Below are positions 33,425 through 43,638 of a DNA stretch of 64,000 nucleotides, piece after piece. Made by a program: the position numbers and the translations under genes. The notes below the pieces were generated by a model. That model was not told the DNA's origin. It searched no databases and saw only the letters and a list, made by a program, of their open reading frames with translations. The stretch is from Fonsecaea monophora (Eukaryota > Ascomycota > Eurotiomycetes > Chaetothyriales > Herpotrichiellaceae): positions 1 to 64,000 of the forward strand of contig NW_019173933.1 of assembly GCF_001642475.1 (NCBI RefSeq), read 5' to 3'. Within the stretch, counting starts at the first letter, position 1. Each line of letters opens with the position of its first letter.

Positions 33425-35388
33425 TCAGTGGCGGTCGACTTCCACCACCACCACCTCCTCCTCTGCTACTGGAGCCACATCTTCGTTCGACAGCTCGCGC
33501 TCTGCCTGCGGTAGATTTCGACGGAGGATCTTTCCCGAGGGAGATCGTGGGATTTCCTTGACGAATATGACATCTCCTGTGATGTGCTTGTACGAGATGA
33601 GCCTGGAAGCGACGAAATCTTTGACATCCTGCTCCATCAATGGTGGTCTGGAATCCCCGCTCGACCGAACCACATATGCCATGGGAAACGTATCCCACAG
33701 TCCCAAGTCGTTCGTCCGAATATCGCCAGCAATAGCGACATCTGCAATCTGCGGATGCTGGACGAGGACACTTTCGATCTCGCTTGGCGAGACTTGCCAC
33801 CCTTTGACCTTCAGCGTCTCTTTGATCCTGTCAGAATAGTGCAGGAGGCCTCCCTCAACGGATAAGAGATCGCCAGTGCGGTAAAATCCTTCCGGGTCGA
33901 AGGAGTCACGATTGGCTTCTGGATTTCCCAAATAGCCAGAAAACAACGTCGGGGCTTTGATAAACGCTTCTCCAGCCTCGCCTTCTCGGAAAATCAAGTT
34001 GCCCTCCGCACCCACCAACTTCATTTGAGCATTTGGCAGCAATCGTCCCACACTCCCCGAAAAGTCCCTCTGCTTCGAACTGCCCAGAGAATGCCAGCCA
34101 GCCTCGGTCGTTCCCCAGCATTGGGCAATCACTGCCTCGGGATCCAGAACATCGTACAACTTGTTCTGCACGCTTGCAGGAAGAGCGGCACCGGCGCAGA
34201 TGACATAACGGAGGCTTTGGAGAAGGGGCACGTCTGAATCAGGGAGTCTGGTTAGAGCACCAATGATCGGAGGCGAGACTGGCGTATCGGTGATGGTGAA
34301 TCTCTGCAGGGCTTGCAAATATTCCGAAAGCGACCACTTTGGCAGGAAGAAGGTGGGCAAACCCAATCGGAGCGGCAAAACCAGGGCCAGGGGTGATGCA
34401 AATGCGTGAAAGACAGGTAGACAGATGAGCTGTGATGGCTATGAAGCATGTCAGTGTTATTTCTGCAACCTTTGGAATCTGCATGGTACAGTACTCGATA
34501 CGGTCTGCGACGGAAGGTAGCTTCCAAGGTTGCAGTCAAGGCCACGATATACCGATGCGAGATCATGGCGGCCTTGGGAAGACCCGTTGTTCCACTCGTC
34601 ATGGCATACACAGCAATGTCTTCTTGATCAGGCTTACCATCTGCGGCGCGAACGTACCAATCAGCCGCAGGCTCACGTAACAGTGTACGCCAGCTGGCGT
34701 AATCTCGACGTCGGACTTGATATGAGGTGTCATGGGATTCGATGACGAAAATTTGGGAATTGGTTTCGCAGTGACTGACTGCTTCAACCATTGGCTCGAT
34801 GCAGTCTACCTGAGCAAAGATGACCTTGGGCTTTGTGAGGCTGAGCAAATGAATCAATTCATCTTTGGTGTATTTGGGATTGGACCCAACAACACGAGCC
34901 CCGGATCCGATTGTCGCCAACCAGATCAGGGGATACCAGATCTATCCTCGACCCCAAGCCGAACCCCTGGTCAGTCCAGTCACACAGCAGCAAGGTGAAG
35001 CAGTGGGCATGGCGGCAATAGCCGGTTTGAGCAACGGGACAAAGACTCACGTTGTTAAAGGCATGCAGGCACACGCATTCTCCCTCCTTTAGCCCCAGCG
35101 CCCGAAGGCTGTGGATCAGTTGAAGAACGGTCCGAAGAGCTTGCTGGGCCGAGATCCTATTGGATGGATCGCTGGCATCGATGAAGATCTGCGAACATAG
35201 GTGACAAGGGTCAGCGTCAAACCCAGAAGACTGCCACAGTTCAAGCAGCTTACCGGGCAGCTATTGTCATATTGGCTGAGATTGGCAAAAGCAAAGGTCA
35301 AGATGTCAGTGGATGGAATCTGAATGGGTTTTGGACCAGTCCAGACAGGATCGACAGCTTCTGTGGGGTGCTGTTGGGACAGAGACAT
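33425..35388 (-). CDS. Acyl-CoA synthetase / 4-coumarate:CoA ligase-like adenylating enzyme, 4 exons
   Basis: CDS complement of 35254..35388, 35051..35188, 34495..34941, 33425..34438, 577 residues. The ATP-binding loop is TSGTTGLPK at 206-214. Other adenylate-forming signatures are the GTTEAG segment, FYRTGDLLSVEGG, DRIKETLKVKGWQVSP and the C-terminal SGKILRR with the catalytic Lys. Such enzymes activate a carboxylic acid as acyl-AMP and transfer it to CoA. The extreme C-terminus (VVVVEVDRH) is not a peroxisomal PTS1 signal, unlike many fungal members. Introns are 65, 109 and 56 bases, all phase 0 and GT-AG. The gene is divergent from the TmpA-like gene across 2 kb. The substrate (aromatic, medium-chain or other) is not deducible. 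Confidence 0.92.
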
Positions 35389-37436
35389 GGTGTAACGAGG
35401 GGCTTGCAGACAGTGAAGACAGGTGTCACAGCTCTATGGACGGTCAGGTAGGACAAAAGATGACAGAAGCACACCTCTGGTGAGCACGAGTGAGAAGCAA
35501 AGACGGATAAACTGTAGGAACCTGTGAGATGAGACCAATCCCGCGGTCAGCGAAGCACGAGGCCAGAAGAAAGGGAATTGAGGCTACACCTACAACCTGG
35601 AGTGAACAGGCCTTCTAGGGATACGTGACTAGGTGGAGGTGAGTGAAGAGGGTGAAATTTTAGGATATGTCACTAATTACCATCGGACTGACTAGGTAGA
35701 CGAGCTGCCCGCAGGGAAGAAGACGAGGTCGACGCCGGGCTCATTATTGTTTATCGTCATCATCGTCTCATTGGGGCTGGTCCACTGCAGCAATGCATCT
35801 ATGGTGGGCAGGAGCATCTGAAATATGAGATGTGGGTGAGAGAAACAACCAGAGTCGCCGCCATGACCCATACGCCATACGCCATACCCCGTCCACCTCC
35901 ATACCAGGGTTGCTACATGGGTGGCTCGATATGCAGAGAGATTTTCTGACAGCGGCTCCATTAGTCACCTCCAGCCAGCGGACAGATGCTACTCGTCTCT
36001 CGTTGTTCCCTGCTCCTTGTTCACCTTGTGGTCTTCCATCTCCTGCTTGGCCTTGACTTCCCACCTGGCTCTTTTAGCACGTGAATGGTGGAGATACAGA
36101 GGCTGCGGGAGGAGCAGGAGGACGAAATGGATGCTGGTAATGGTGGGAACAGTGGCAGTGGCCGTGGCAGTTGGCGGAGAGACATGAAAAGTGAGGAGTG
36201 AGAAGGAAGAATACAGAATACGACTGCAGACTGCACCAGGGCTACCAGATGCATCAGGACGCAACTCACTCGCTCGGCTCTTGCCACTCATTCTCTTACT
36301 GTCCCAATGCGAATCGATATATTGGCGGCAAGTCTATCAATTGGCTACCGACAAGACAGAACTGCAGTAGCTGGGCCATTCCGCATCCCTGATTAATCGA
36401 TCCAAACCCGTGGGTCAAATGCTCCTTTCGGATCCTCGATGCATCAGCATGCCTTATCCTTATCCTCTATCCTCGTCCTCGTTTACGTCTTCGTCGCCCC
36501 CATTCAAATCCAGTCCTGTGGCAAGCAACAGACACACGCACGCACACGACAAACACACAAACACGAGTTCCCCACGTCTTTGTATTCCTACTGGATATTC
36601 ACGTCCTCATCCGGCATACCACAGGCAAAACAGCACTTCCCACCAAGCATCTCGCCTTCTGCCGTCTCTCGCCTCTCGCCTCTCCCCCCTCGTGTACCTC
36701 ACAGACCTTCAATCGGGTCCCTTCTGAGCTCGCCTCGAGTTTCTGTCATCCTTCGGCTTCGGCTGCGTGATTTCTCATTATCCACGTTTTCGAGTCACCA
36801 CCTGCTCCCCGGTTTTTCATCAACTTCCTTGGCTTCTCAGCTGCTCAGCTGCCTTCACTCCTCGCCGAGCCACTTGCCACTTGATCTTACCGTGACCTGC
36901 TCGGCGGATCATCTTCAAAGCCGTATAATCTACCTACCGCGATCCGATCTCGATTCACTTGCTGGGGACTGAAGAAACAAGAACGCACTTTGGCTTGCCA
37001 TTGATCGCTTCCGCTCGAACCTCCCGCATTGCTATAAGGCTTCCGAATACCTCCCGTCAGATGAGATTACCCAAAGCTATCCCATTGCACACCAGTCACG
37101 TCTGAACTTTCGGTAACTTGGAAAAACAAACCCGGTGAGTACTCGTCTGTCCCATCCAGTTCACATGGTCCAGACTGCCTCACTCTTCACTCGCAATCTT
37201 ATCACTGGTCAAAACACACAACAATTCCATACTTCACCTACTGTTTGTCCCTTCAGAATCGTGTCCGTTACTCTAACGCGGTCCACGGGCCTGATGTCCT
37301 GGCAAGATCGCGTATCACTTATGATCACTTTCTTCCTCATTCTGACCCGTTTGTCTGCCCCCAGCACTCCCTCGCAAGCGCAGTCGCTTGGGTCGCTCCA
37401 ACGGTTTACTAAGATACCGCATCTAGGCCTTGCACA
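35389..37436. promoter_or_regulatory. 2-kb divergent region between acyl-CoA synthetase and TmpA-like gene
   Basis: No supported gene. A possible 5' UTR intron of the + strand gene runs from GTGAGT at 37135 to CTTCAG ending at 37256. A CA-rich tract is near 36530-36570. The length is large for a simple shared promoter in this compact genome, which suggests a regulated pair or long leaders. Confidence 0.4.
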
Positions 37437-39047
37437 ATGGAAACATCAGCTTCAGCATCCTTTCACACCCTCGAATCTCAAGAGCACGATCAAGAACGCT
37501 TCCATGTCAACGGAAGAGGGTCCTTAGAAAGCCATATTGTCACTCGGAACCTCTTTGGCAGTTCCAACAAGCTTAACTATCCGATAACACAAGTCGATGG
37601 CGCAAATCCCATGGGATTGTCTCTGGGACCTTCGGTGTTGGCGGCGGCTGGTGCTAAGGTCACACAAGATCACACATCCTCCAGATCAGGTTCAGTCATC
37701 CTCGAGAAGCAGCCCGTACCCGAGATAAAGATGCCTGACAAAAAATACACCCGCTTCCTGCGTAACCTACGGTGGACCATTTTCTCCGTGTATCGCCGCC
37801 TCAACACGCTTGCCGTGACTGCCAATATCATAGTCATCATTGTTCTCGCTACACAGCATAAACTCCTCTCCATGTCACCGGAATGGGCTGCGACTGCTGT
37901 GTCCATCAATCTGACTGTGGGGGTTCTGGTTCGACAAGAATTGGTCATCAATGCGCTCTTCTGGACCTTTGGCCAATGTCCCCAATGGTTCCCACTGCGT
38001 TTGCGTCGATTAGCAGCAAAGATATATCACCTGGGCGGTCTACATAGCGGTGCAGGAATCTCAGCAGCTGTGTGGTTTGCCTTTTTCAACGTGTCGACGG
38101 TCAGAGCACTGCAATCTGGAGCATTGCGTCGACACCAGAACAGCATTCCGATCATCACCGTCATCCTTGATGTGCTCTTGATTTCCATAATCACTATGGC
38201 CCATCCCGGCATACGCGCGAGAATGCATAACCAGTTTGAGCTAGTCCATCGCTTTGCCGGCTGGACGGCCGTGGGATTGTTTTGGGCCGAATTCGGTCTC
38301 TTGACAGACGCAAGAGTCCACGATAGCTCTTTCAACATCCCAGCGCAACAACTTGTCTTCGAAAGCCCCGTCTTTTGGACACTTGTGATTGCCACCATTT
38401 CGATTGCATTGCCGTGGGTATGGCTACGAAAAGTCTCGGTGAATGCAGAGCCATTGTCAGATCATGCTATACGTCTCCACTTTACATATACAAACTTGCC
38501 CCTCTGTGCTGCTCCACGACTATCAGACAGTCCGCTTCTCGAATGGCATGCATTTGCTGGTATTCCAGGAGAAGACGGACGCGGCTTCTCGGTCCTTGTA
38601 TCCAGGGCTGGTGACTGGACTTCTCGGTTGATCAGATCACCGCCGACAAAACTCTGGGTGCGTGGCATCCCGACGATGGGCGTGCTTCATGTGGCTCCAA
38701 TCTTCAAGAAGATGGTTCTGGTCGCCACCGGCTCTGGAATTGGTCCCATCATGTCGCTGCTACATAAGAGGGATATCTCGTGTCGGATCCTTTGGTCTAC
38801 CCCTGATCCCGAGGTCACATACTCGAAGCGCGTCATCGACGTTGTTCGTCGTGCTGATCCAGAAGCCATCATTATCAACACCACCATCTCTGGAAGGCCC
38901 AACCTCGTCAAACAGACATACGAGCTGTTTGTTATGTCCGGTGCGGAAGCGGTCTTCGTCATATCCAATCCAAAAGTAACTAGGAGGGTGGTTTATGACC
39001 TGGAGAGTCGGGGAGTTCCTATTTTCGCTCCCATATTCGACTCATAA
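37437..39047 (+). CDS. TmpA-like integral membrane flavin oxidoreductase
   Basis: Single exon, 536 residues. The N-terminal 110 residues are soluble and variable. About six hydrophobic helices follow (about 118-350), with histidines such as LGGLHSGAG and FELVHRFAGW placed as in ferric-reductase-like transmembrane folds. The C-terminal half resembles an FAD/NAD(P)-binding reductase module: HLHF-type strand AIRLHFTYTNL, WHAFAGIPGE, then VLVATGSGIGPIMSLL. This matches the Aspergillus TmpA family, a membrane flavoprotein linked to control of asexual sporulation, whose fold also occurs fused to some adenylating synthetases. Function here is inferred from resemblance. The frame is uninterrupted; ATG at 37437 begins the first acceptable frame. 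Confidence 0.75.
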   Translation: METSASASFHTLESQEHDQERFHVNGRGSLESHIVTRNLFGSSNKLNYPITQVDGANPMGLSLGPSVLAAAGAKVTQDHTSSRSGSVILEKQPVPEIKMPDKKYTRFLRNLRWTIFSVYRRLNTLAVTANIIVIIVLATQHKLLSMSPEWAATAVSINLTVGVLVRQELVINALFWTFGQCPQWFPLRLRRLAAKIYHLGGLHSGAGISAAVWFAFFNVSTVRALQSGALRRHQNSIPIITVILDVLLISIITMAHPGIRARMHNQFELVHRFAGWTAVGLFWAEFGLLTDARVHDSSFNIPAQQLVFESPVFWTLVIATISIALPWVWLRKVSVNAEPLSDHAIRLHFTYTNLPLCAAPRLSDSPLLEWHAFAGIPGEDGRGFSVLVSRAGDWTSRLIRSPPTKLWVRGIPTMGVLHVAPIFKKMVLVATGSGIGPIMSLLHKRDISCRILWSTPDPEVTYSKRVIDVVRRADPEAIIINTTISGRPNLVKQTYELFVMSGAEAVFVISNPKVTRRVVYDLESRGVPIFAPIFDS

Positions 39048-40427
39048 GAACCCACAACGACCACAACCGGTCCTGGTTTCTGACAAAACCACCAGAGCTG
39101 GGAGTCTTGCATATATGGGAGATGTTGTGTTTCGGGATCATGTCGAATTCTTGTCTGGCGTCTCAGAGGATAGCGGTGTCTTTTCACGGGAGTGGCCCAC
39201 TTGTTGCGGATACATAACCGCTGTCCGATCATTTGTACGGTCGTCAAACGAGAGTGTCGCAGCCTAGGGGCTTCCGGACTTATTTCGTTTCGTCTTTTTG
39301 TCATCATGAACTCTCGGGTCTGGACTTTTCGGAACACATTCAACTCTATGCCATGGGTATACATAGCCTAGGCGAGGCTGGCACAAAGCATTTTATGGCA
39401 ACATCGCGCCAGAGGTCTCATGGGCATCGATAGAAGCTAACTGACAAACATGACATGCTGCAAATGATAGAGTATGTATCAACGATGCAAGTCTCCTTTC
39501 GGAAGTTTCAAATGATGGATTATTATGCCATTGTTCTCCATGATCTGCTGTCACAGGAGTCATGACTTTTGCTTGCAATTCTCGAAAAGTGTAAATCACG
39601 ACATCGCAGTCCAGGGGACTCCTTACGAGCCTCGAATCTGAGACAACACGCTGCGACATTGAGGTTGACACGGTTAACCATTTGGGAAGATCTGATCAGC
39701 GAACACAATCATGTTGGCCGGCAACGAGGAAGAAATGGTCTCTCGGTCGAGTTTTCTTACGGATAGATAGATATCCCTCTTCCGTGATCGCGTCCTTTGA
39801 GACCGTGAGCAGCCCAGTCAGTACATGAACCTACTACCGACAACAGCAGGAAATACCAGGCAGGCGGGCAGGCGGGACAGGTCGGTCTACCGGCTCCCAT
39901 CCCCATCTTCTATTGCGGTCGTCACGGCCCACACGATTCAAGACTTTGCCAAAAGGAAAAAAAAAGAATCGCTTTCCAGTTTTTGTCTTCTTCTCTGACT
40001 CCAATTGCAGCTCGACCATTTTTGGATGTTGCCCGATCTTGTACTGACTGACTCGAGTGTATTTGACACCTCCTCCGCCATCTTTTGGATGCTACAGAGA
40101 CAAAAGACTAGGTGGAGGTGTTGAGGTTTTTGTCTCCTCGCAAGCCCACCCTGAATGTTGCGTCAAACCCTCATCAGAAAACCTCCAAGTGAGATTCTAG
40201 ATCGTGCTGAATTCCGCGGCTGAATCATCAAAACGACTCGCACGTAATGTTCCCGACCATATGATAATCCTCTGAATAGCATTGACTGAGCAGCAAGAGA
40301 CCGACCTCTTCGATGCGTCTGGCACGGCATTGCATTTCATGCTCTATCAATGTTTGCGTATTCGATGTGTGCAGCTCACGCGCAGCACAGATGTGGCCAG
40401 GCTACATCTTGGGGGGATGGCCTGCCC
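39048..40427. other. Intergenic, TmpA-like to hypothetical basic protein
   Basis: 1.38 kb between two convergent 3' ends. An A-rich run lies near 39955-39966. No frame has recognisable conservation. Confidence 0.5.
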
Positions 40428-41720
40428 TCATTGCTGCCTGGGCTGCCTAGGACGGCTCTCCAATTTCTTTCTCGGAGGCTTGTGGACCCGATCGAATGCC
40501 TGTTTGTGCGTCTGTCCCATGGCCACGCGGGTCTTGCTTGCATTGATATCGGTCTTGGAGATGCCCGCGCCGTGCCAAAGAAATCTCTCAAAGAACCGAA
40601 TATCCTCTTGAGCTTTGTGGTACATGCTCTCGTATACGTTGAGGCGCTTCTTGCGCGGACGAGGCGCAGTTTCGGGTCCTTCGTCGGACGAGTCCTCCAG
40701 CTTGATTATCATGCGAGGGCCGCGCAACGGTAGTGCGGCATCTGGCGACAACGGAGATGGTTCGATGGCTCTTCTGTCAACCTTGGTCTTTTTCTTCTTC
40801 TTCGATGGTGAAGGGTCTTCTGTGCTAGCTGTTTCTTCCTTGTAACCTCCGATCGGCGTTTCGCCATCCAAGCTCTTTCGCTTTCTTGACGCCTGAACAA
40901 CATTCTCCGATGATATTTCTGCCCTTCTCTCTCTTTTGTTCATCGAGGGTGTCTGAGGATTATGTTCGGTGGTGGTGGCTTCTTGCTTGAAAACATCGGA
41001 TAATAATGGCATGGATGTGTGGGGCGAGACTTTTGGCCCTAAGCGAGGCTTTCTTCGCCTTGATTGAGAGTTAGATTCATCGGATCTCGTCCATTTTCGA
41101 GCTGCATTGCTTGTCGGAGTAGAAATGGCAGCAGAGGACTCTTGTTGCGGGCCTATGCCTACAGCATGCTGACCCGTGAACCGATATTCCCTCCCTAAGA
41201 AGCTGATCAGACCAGCGAAAAACCGATCCACAACGGTCCCCGACTCTGGAAAGTATCGAGCAGGTATGAGGGAGGCCAACAAGTGGCATTTTGCCGCAAC
41301 ACCCCGGGATCTCTTTAGAGCACTTCGCCGAAGATCACTTGGGCATGTTGCATTGACAACTTTCAAGGCTTCGTGTAAGACAAACTTGTCCCACATTGGA
41401 ACTCCTGCATGTTCGCTTTTAACCTGTGGCAGAAGTCTACCGACTTGTCGAAGATGGTCTGTAATTAGGGCATGAGGATTCTCAGGAAACGACATGAAAT
41501 CGAGAACATCGGTGCCGACTTGAATGCGAGGTATTGCGGGTACCCTCATTGCGCGAGGTGATGTGGGGAGAGGTCTTTCTGGCAACTGCTGCTTGATGCG
41601 ATCGATCATGACTGCTGAGGTATTTCGCGTAGTGACATTTGAGAGGACGAGGTTTTCTGCGGGTGTGGCAGACGCGGGCGCCGCTGGTCTGCTGGTTTTG
41701 GGCTTGGAGGGTTCCTCCAT
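40428..41720 (-). CDS. Unrecognised basic, probably nuclear protein
   Basis: Single exon, 430 residues from ATG at 41720, which has a good context (A at -3, G at +4); an in-frame ATG at 41813 would add 31 residues. I do not recognise the family. Residues about 38-190 look folded, with hydrophobic helices (for example VPMWDKFVLHEALKVVN and VVDRFFAGLISFLGREY). The rest is low in hydrophobics and rich in Ser, Lys and Arg, with several nuclear-localisation-like clusters (RRRKPR, RKRKS, a run of five Lys, RPRKKR). A short aromatic-containing segment near the C-terminus (YESMYHKAQEDIRFFERFLW) may be a second conserved helix. It lies upstream of, and on the same strand as, the Sae2 homologue's 3' side, 436 bases apart. 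Nuclear location is inference. Confidence 0.7.
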   Translation of the reverse strand: MEEPSKPKTSRPAAPASATPAENLVLSNVTTRNTSAVMIDRIKQQLPERPLPTSPRAMRVPAIPRIQVGTDVLDFMSFPENPHALITDHLRQVGRLLPQVKSEHAGVPMWDKFVLHEALKVVNATCPSDLRRSALKRSRGVAAKCHLLASLIPARYFPESGTVVDRFFAGLISFLGREYRFTGQHAVGIGPQQESSAAISTPTSNAARKWTRSDESNSQSRRRKPRLGPKVSPHTSMPLLSDVFKQEATTTEHNPQTPSMNKRERRAEISSENVVQASRKRKSLDGETPIGGYKEETASTEDPSPSKKKKKTKVDRRAIEPSPLSPDAALPLRGPRMIIKLEDSSDEGPETAPRPRKKRLNVYESMYHKAQEDIRFFERFLWHGAGISKTDINASKTRVAMGQTHKQAFDRVHKPPRKKLESRPRQPRQQ

Positions 41721-42156
41721 AATTGGGACACAGATGAGGCACCGTTGAGGAACTGGACGCGTTGGATGAGCTCTCGTTCGGGGTCGACCTAGGTAAAGAC
41801 GAGAAGGGCACATTGATAGAGAACAAAATGGAGGGGGGGCTGGAAATCAATAAGGCAGCAGATGTTGCAGTTGAACTTGATCTGACCGCTCAGGAGGATT
41901 GTGCTCATATGACAGGCCAGTGCCATGTGCCAAGTGGCATGCAGCAGGGAGCAGTTAAAAGTGAGGAGGCCATTAGTCTGCCACCATCGTGAAGTACGGC
42001 ATAGCGATCACTTGGATGGCCTGCGGTCATTGACTAACATGTCGGTTTAGGTCGTCCGCCCTTGTCATAGAGGTGCCGTCCCGCAACCTGGAGGTCAAAT
42101 TGTGTCCATGTTCAACAGGCCTTCAATACAAGTGTCTTCCAATACTGGCAGTTCAA
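41721..42156. other. Intergenic, Sae2-like 3' end to hypothetical gene start
   Basis: 436 bases that must include the hypothetical gene's promoter. No site is called. Confidence 0.45.
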
Positions 42157-43359
42157 TCATTCATCTGCGAAGACCCAACGTCCGCCCTTGAGCGCCTCTT
42201 GATACCGCTTCTCGACCTCGTCCCTCTGTCTCTGCCGTGCCTGTTCCTGATTCTCTTGTTGCTCCTGTGTGGAAGGAATATCGACATCCCAAAATCCTGG
42301 AGGCGTAGATGGTGGCGCAAAGTTTGCTCTGTGCATCCTTCCATACTCTTTCGCAAGTAGATTTGCTCGAGCCTCGTGCACTAGATTCGCTCTCGCCAAG
42401 GGCGTCAGTGAACGTATCTTGTCCCCTGACCCAGAACCGAGAAAGTCACGCAACAGGTCGTCTTCTGAGATATTAGGATCAGGGGGTAGTGTCTCCGCCA
42501 AAACCCTGAAGTTTGCACCACAGCATTCTGGTCGCGTACAATTCGGTAGGCACTTCCTCGCTTCCTTGTTACGGACAACCTCTTGGAATGCATAATCAAG
42601 GCCTCCTGTGTATTTGGGGTTGACCTTGAAATCGGAGAGATCAAGCCGAAGGGCCGGCCGTGAACGGAGTGGCTCTTTCGTCTCTGATACTCTACTTGTA
42701 ACAGGAGGCTTCCTGGCTGAATGGGAATGAGGTGGAACAGGAGTAGGAGGGGTCGGTGCTGTTAGCAATGCCTGCAACCGTTGACGGGGCGAAGTCTTTG
42801 GGTGAGCCTTCTTCTCCGATGGATTTTCCGTATCTTCTCGGTTGTGATCAATGCCATCCTCTGCGAGAGACGAGATTGCCTCCGCGCCTCGCTCACTCAA
42901 TCCCGTGGGTTTTTGTCCTTGGACAGAGCGGCCAGCTGAAGGTACGTTGAGTTCAATTTCTTGTAGTGGTTCTACCTTCTCTAAACTGTGGACTCTTTGA
43001 CGTTTTCGACCGGAGCTCTTTGGAGTTTGCTCTTCGCCCGACACAATGGGAGATGAGAGATGTAGATTCTGTGAGCGTCTTTTCTCCTTACGGAGCTGAT
43101 TCTTCAGACTGTCAATCTCTGCTTGCTTCTCTGCATCTTTCCGGAATAGTTGGTCCAGCTGGGCCACAATCTCTGGCCCTTCATTTTGTTTACCTGCCTG
43201 TGCCTGTCGCAATTCCTGGATCTCGCGCTTGAGTCTTTCGTTTTCGTCTTTCAAACGCTCGATGGTCCTATTACTGCTATCAAGCTGCCGTTGAAGAGCT
43301 TCGCTCTGTGTAAGAGCGAGGACGAGGGTCGAAGTAAGTGACAGCGTAGGAGTGGACAT
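42157..43359 (-). CDS. sae2: Sae2/Ctp1/CtIP-like DNA end-resection factor
   Basis: Single exon, 400 residues. The N-terminal coiled coil (about 15-95, heptad-like TIERLKDENERLKREIQEL) would drive oligomerisation. A long disordered, Ser/Pro/Lys-rich middle follows. The C-terminal CtIP/Sae2 domain (about 245-360) contains FKVNPKYTGGLDYAFQEVVR, the Cys cluster CLPNCTRPECCG and the end motif PPGFWDVDIPSTQE. The protein activates the Mre11-Rad50-Nbs1 nuclease to start resection at double-strand breaks, especially Spo11- or protein-blocked ends, and is usually regulated by CDK phosphorylation. It is divergent from the F-box gene with 279 bases between the starts. Confidence 0.92.
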   Translation of the reverse strand: MSTPTLSLTSTLVLALTQSEALQRQLDSSNRTIERLKDENERLKREIQELRQAQAGKQNEGPEIVAQLDQLFRKDAEKQAEIDSLKNQLRKEKRRSQNLHLSSPIVSGEEQTPKSSGRKRQRVHSLEKVEPLQEIELNVPSAGRSVQGQKPTGLSERGAEAISSLAEDGIDHNREDTENPSEKKAHPKTSPRQRLQALLTAPTPPTPVPPHSHSARKPPVTSRVSETKEPLRSRPALRLDLSDFKVNPKYTGGLDYAFQEVVRNKEARKCLPNCTRPECCGANFRVLAETLPPDPNISEDDLLRDFLGSGSGDKIRSLTPLARANLVHEARANLLAKEYGRMHRANFAPPSTPPGFWDVDIPSTQEQQENQEQARQRQRDEVEKRYQEALKGGRWVFADE

Positions 43360-43638
43360 GTCTGAGGTTGTGTGTGAACGACCTCTATACGTAGAAGTTG
43401 TCTGAAGTTGAGGCGCGTTTGGTCGGGCGCGTCGAGGACTGTTGTACGAGTACGAGGTACAAATCGAGTACTCGGCTGGTTGGTCTCCGCATGCCTTAGT
43501 CAGCCTGCGGAGACTCAGTGCGGCTTGGGTGGCTCCGTGATCGGTGGGGTAGGCGGCGACCAGATCTCCAGGCTCTTTGACAGTGAAACTCTATCGAACA
43601 CTCCTGCTGCCAACCCACGCAGAGGCTGCGTCCTTGAG
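43360..43638. promoter_or_regulatory. Bidirectional promoter Sae2-like / F-box gene
   Basis: 279 bases. Two GGCGCGT/GCGCGT words occur near 43413 and 43425; these resemble, but do not equal, the ACGCGT box. No TATA box is evident. Divergent sharing is seen; regulation is inferred. Confidence 0.4.
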
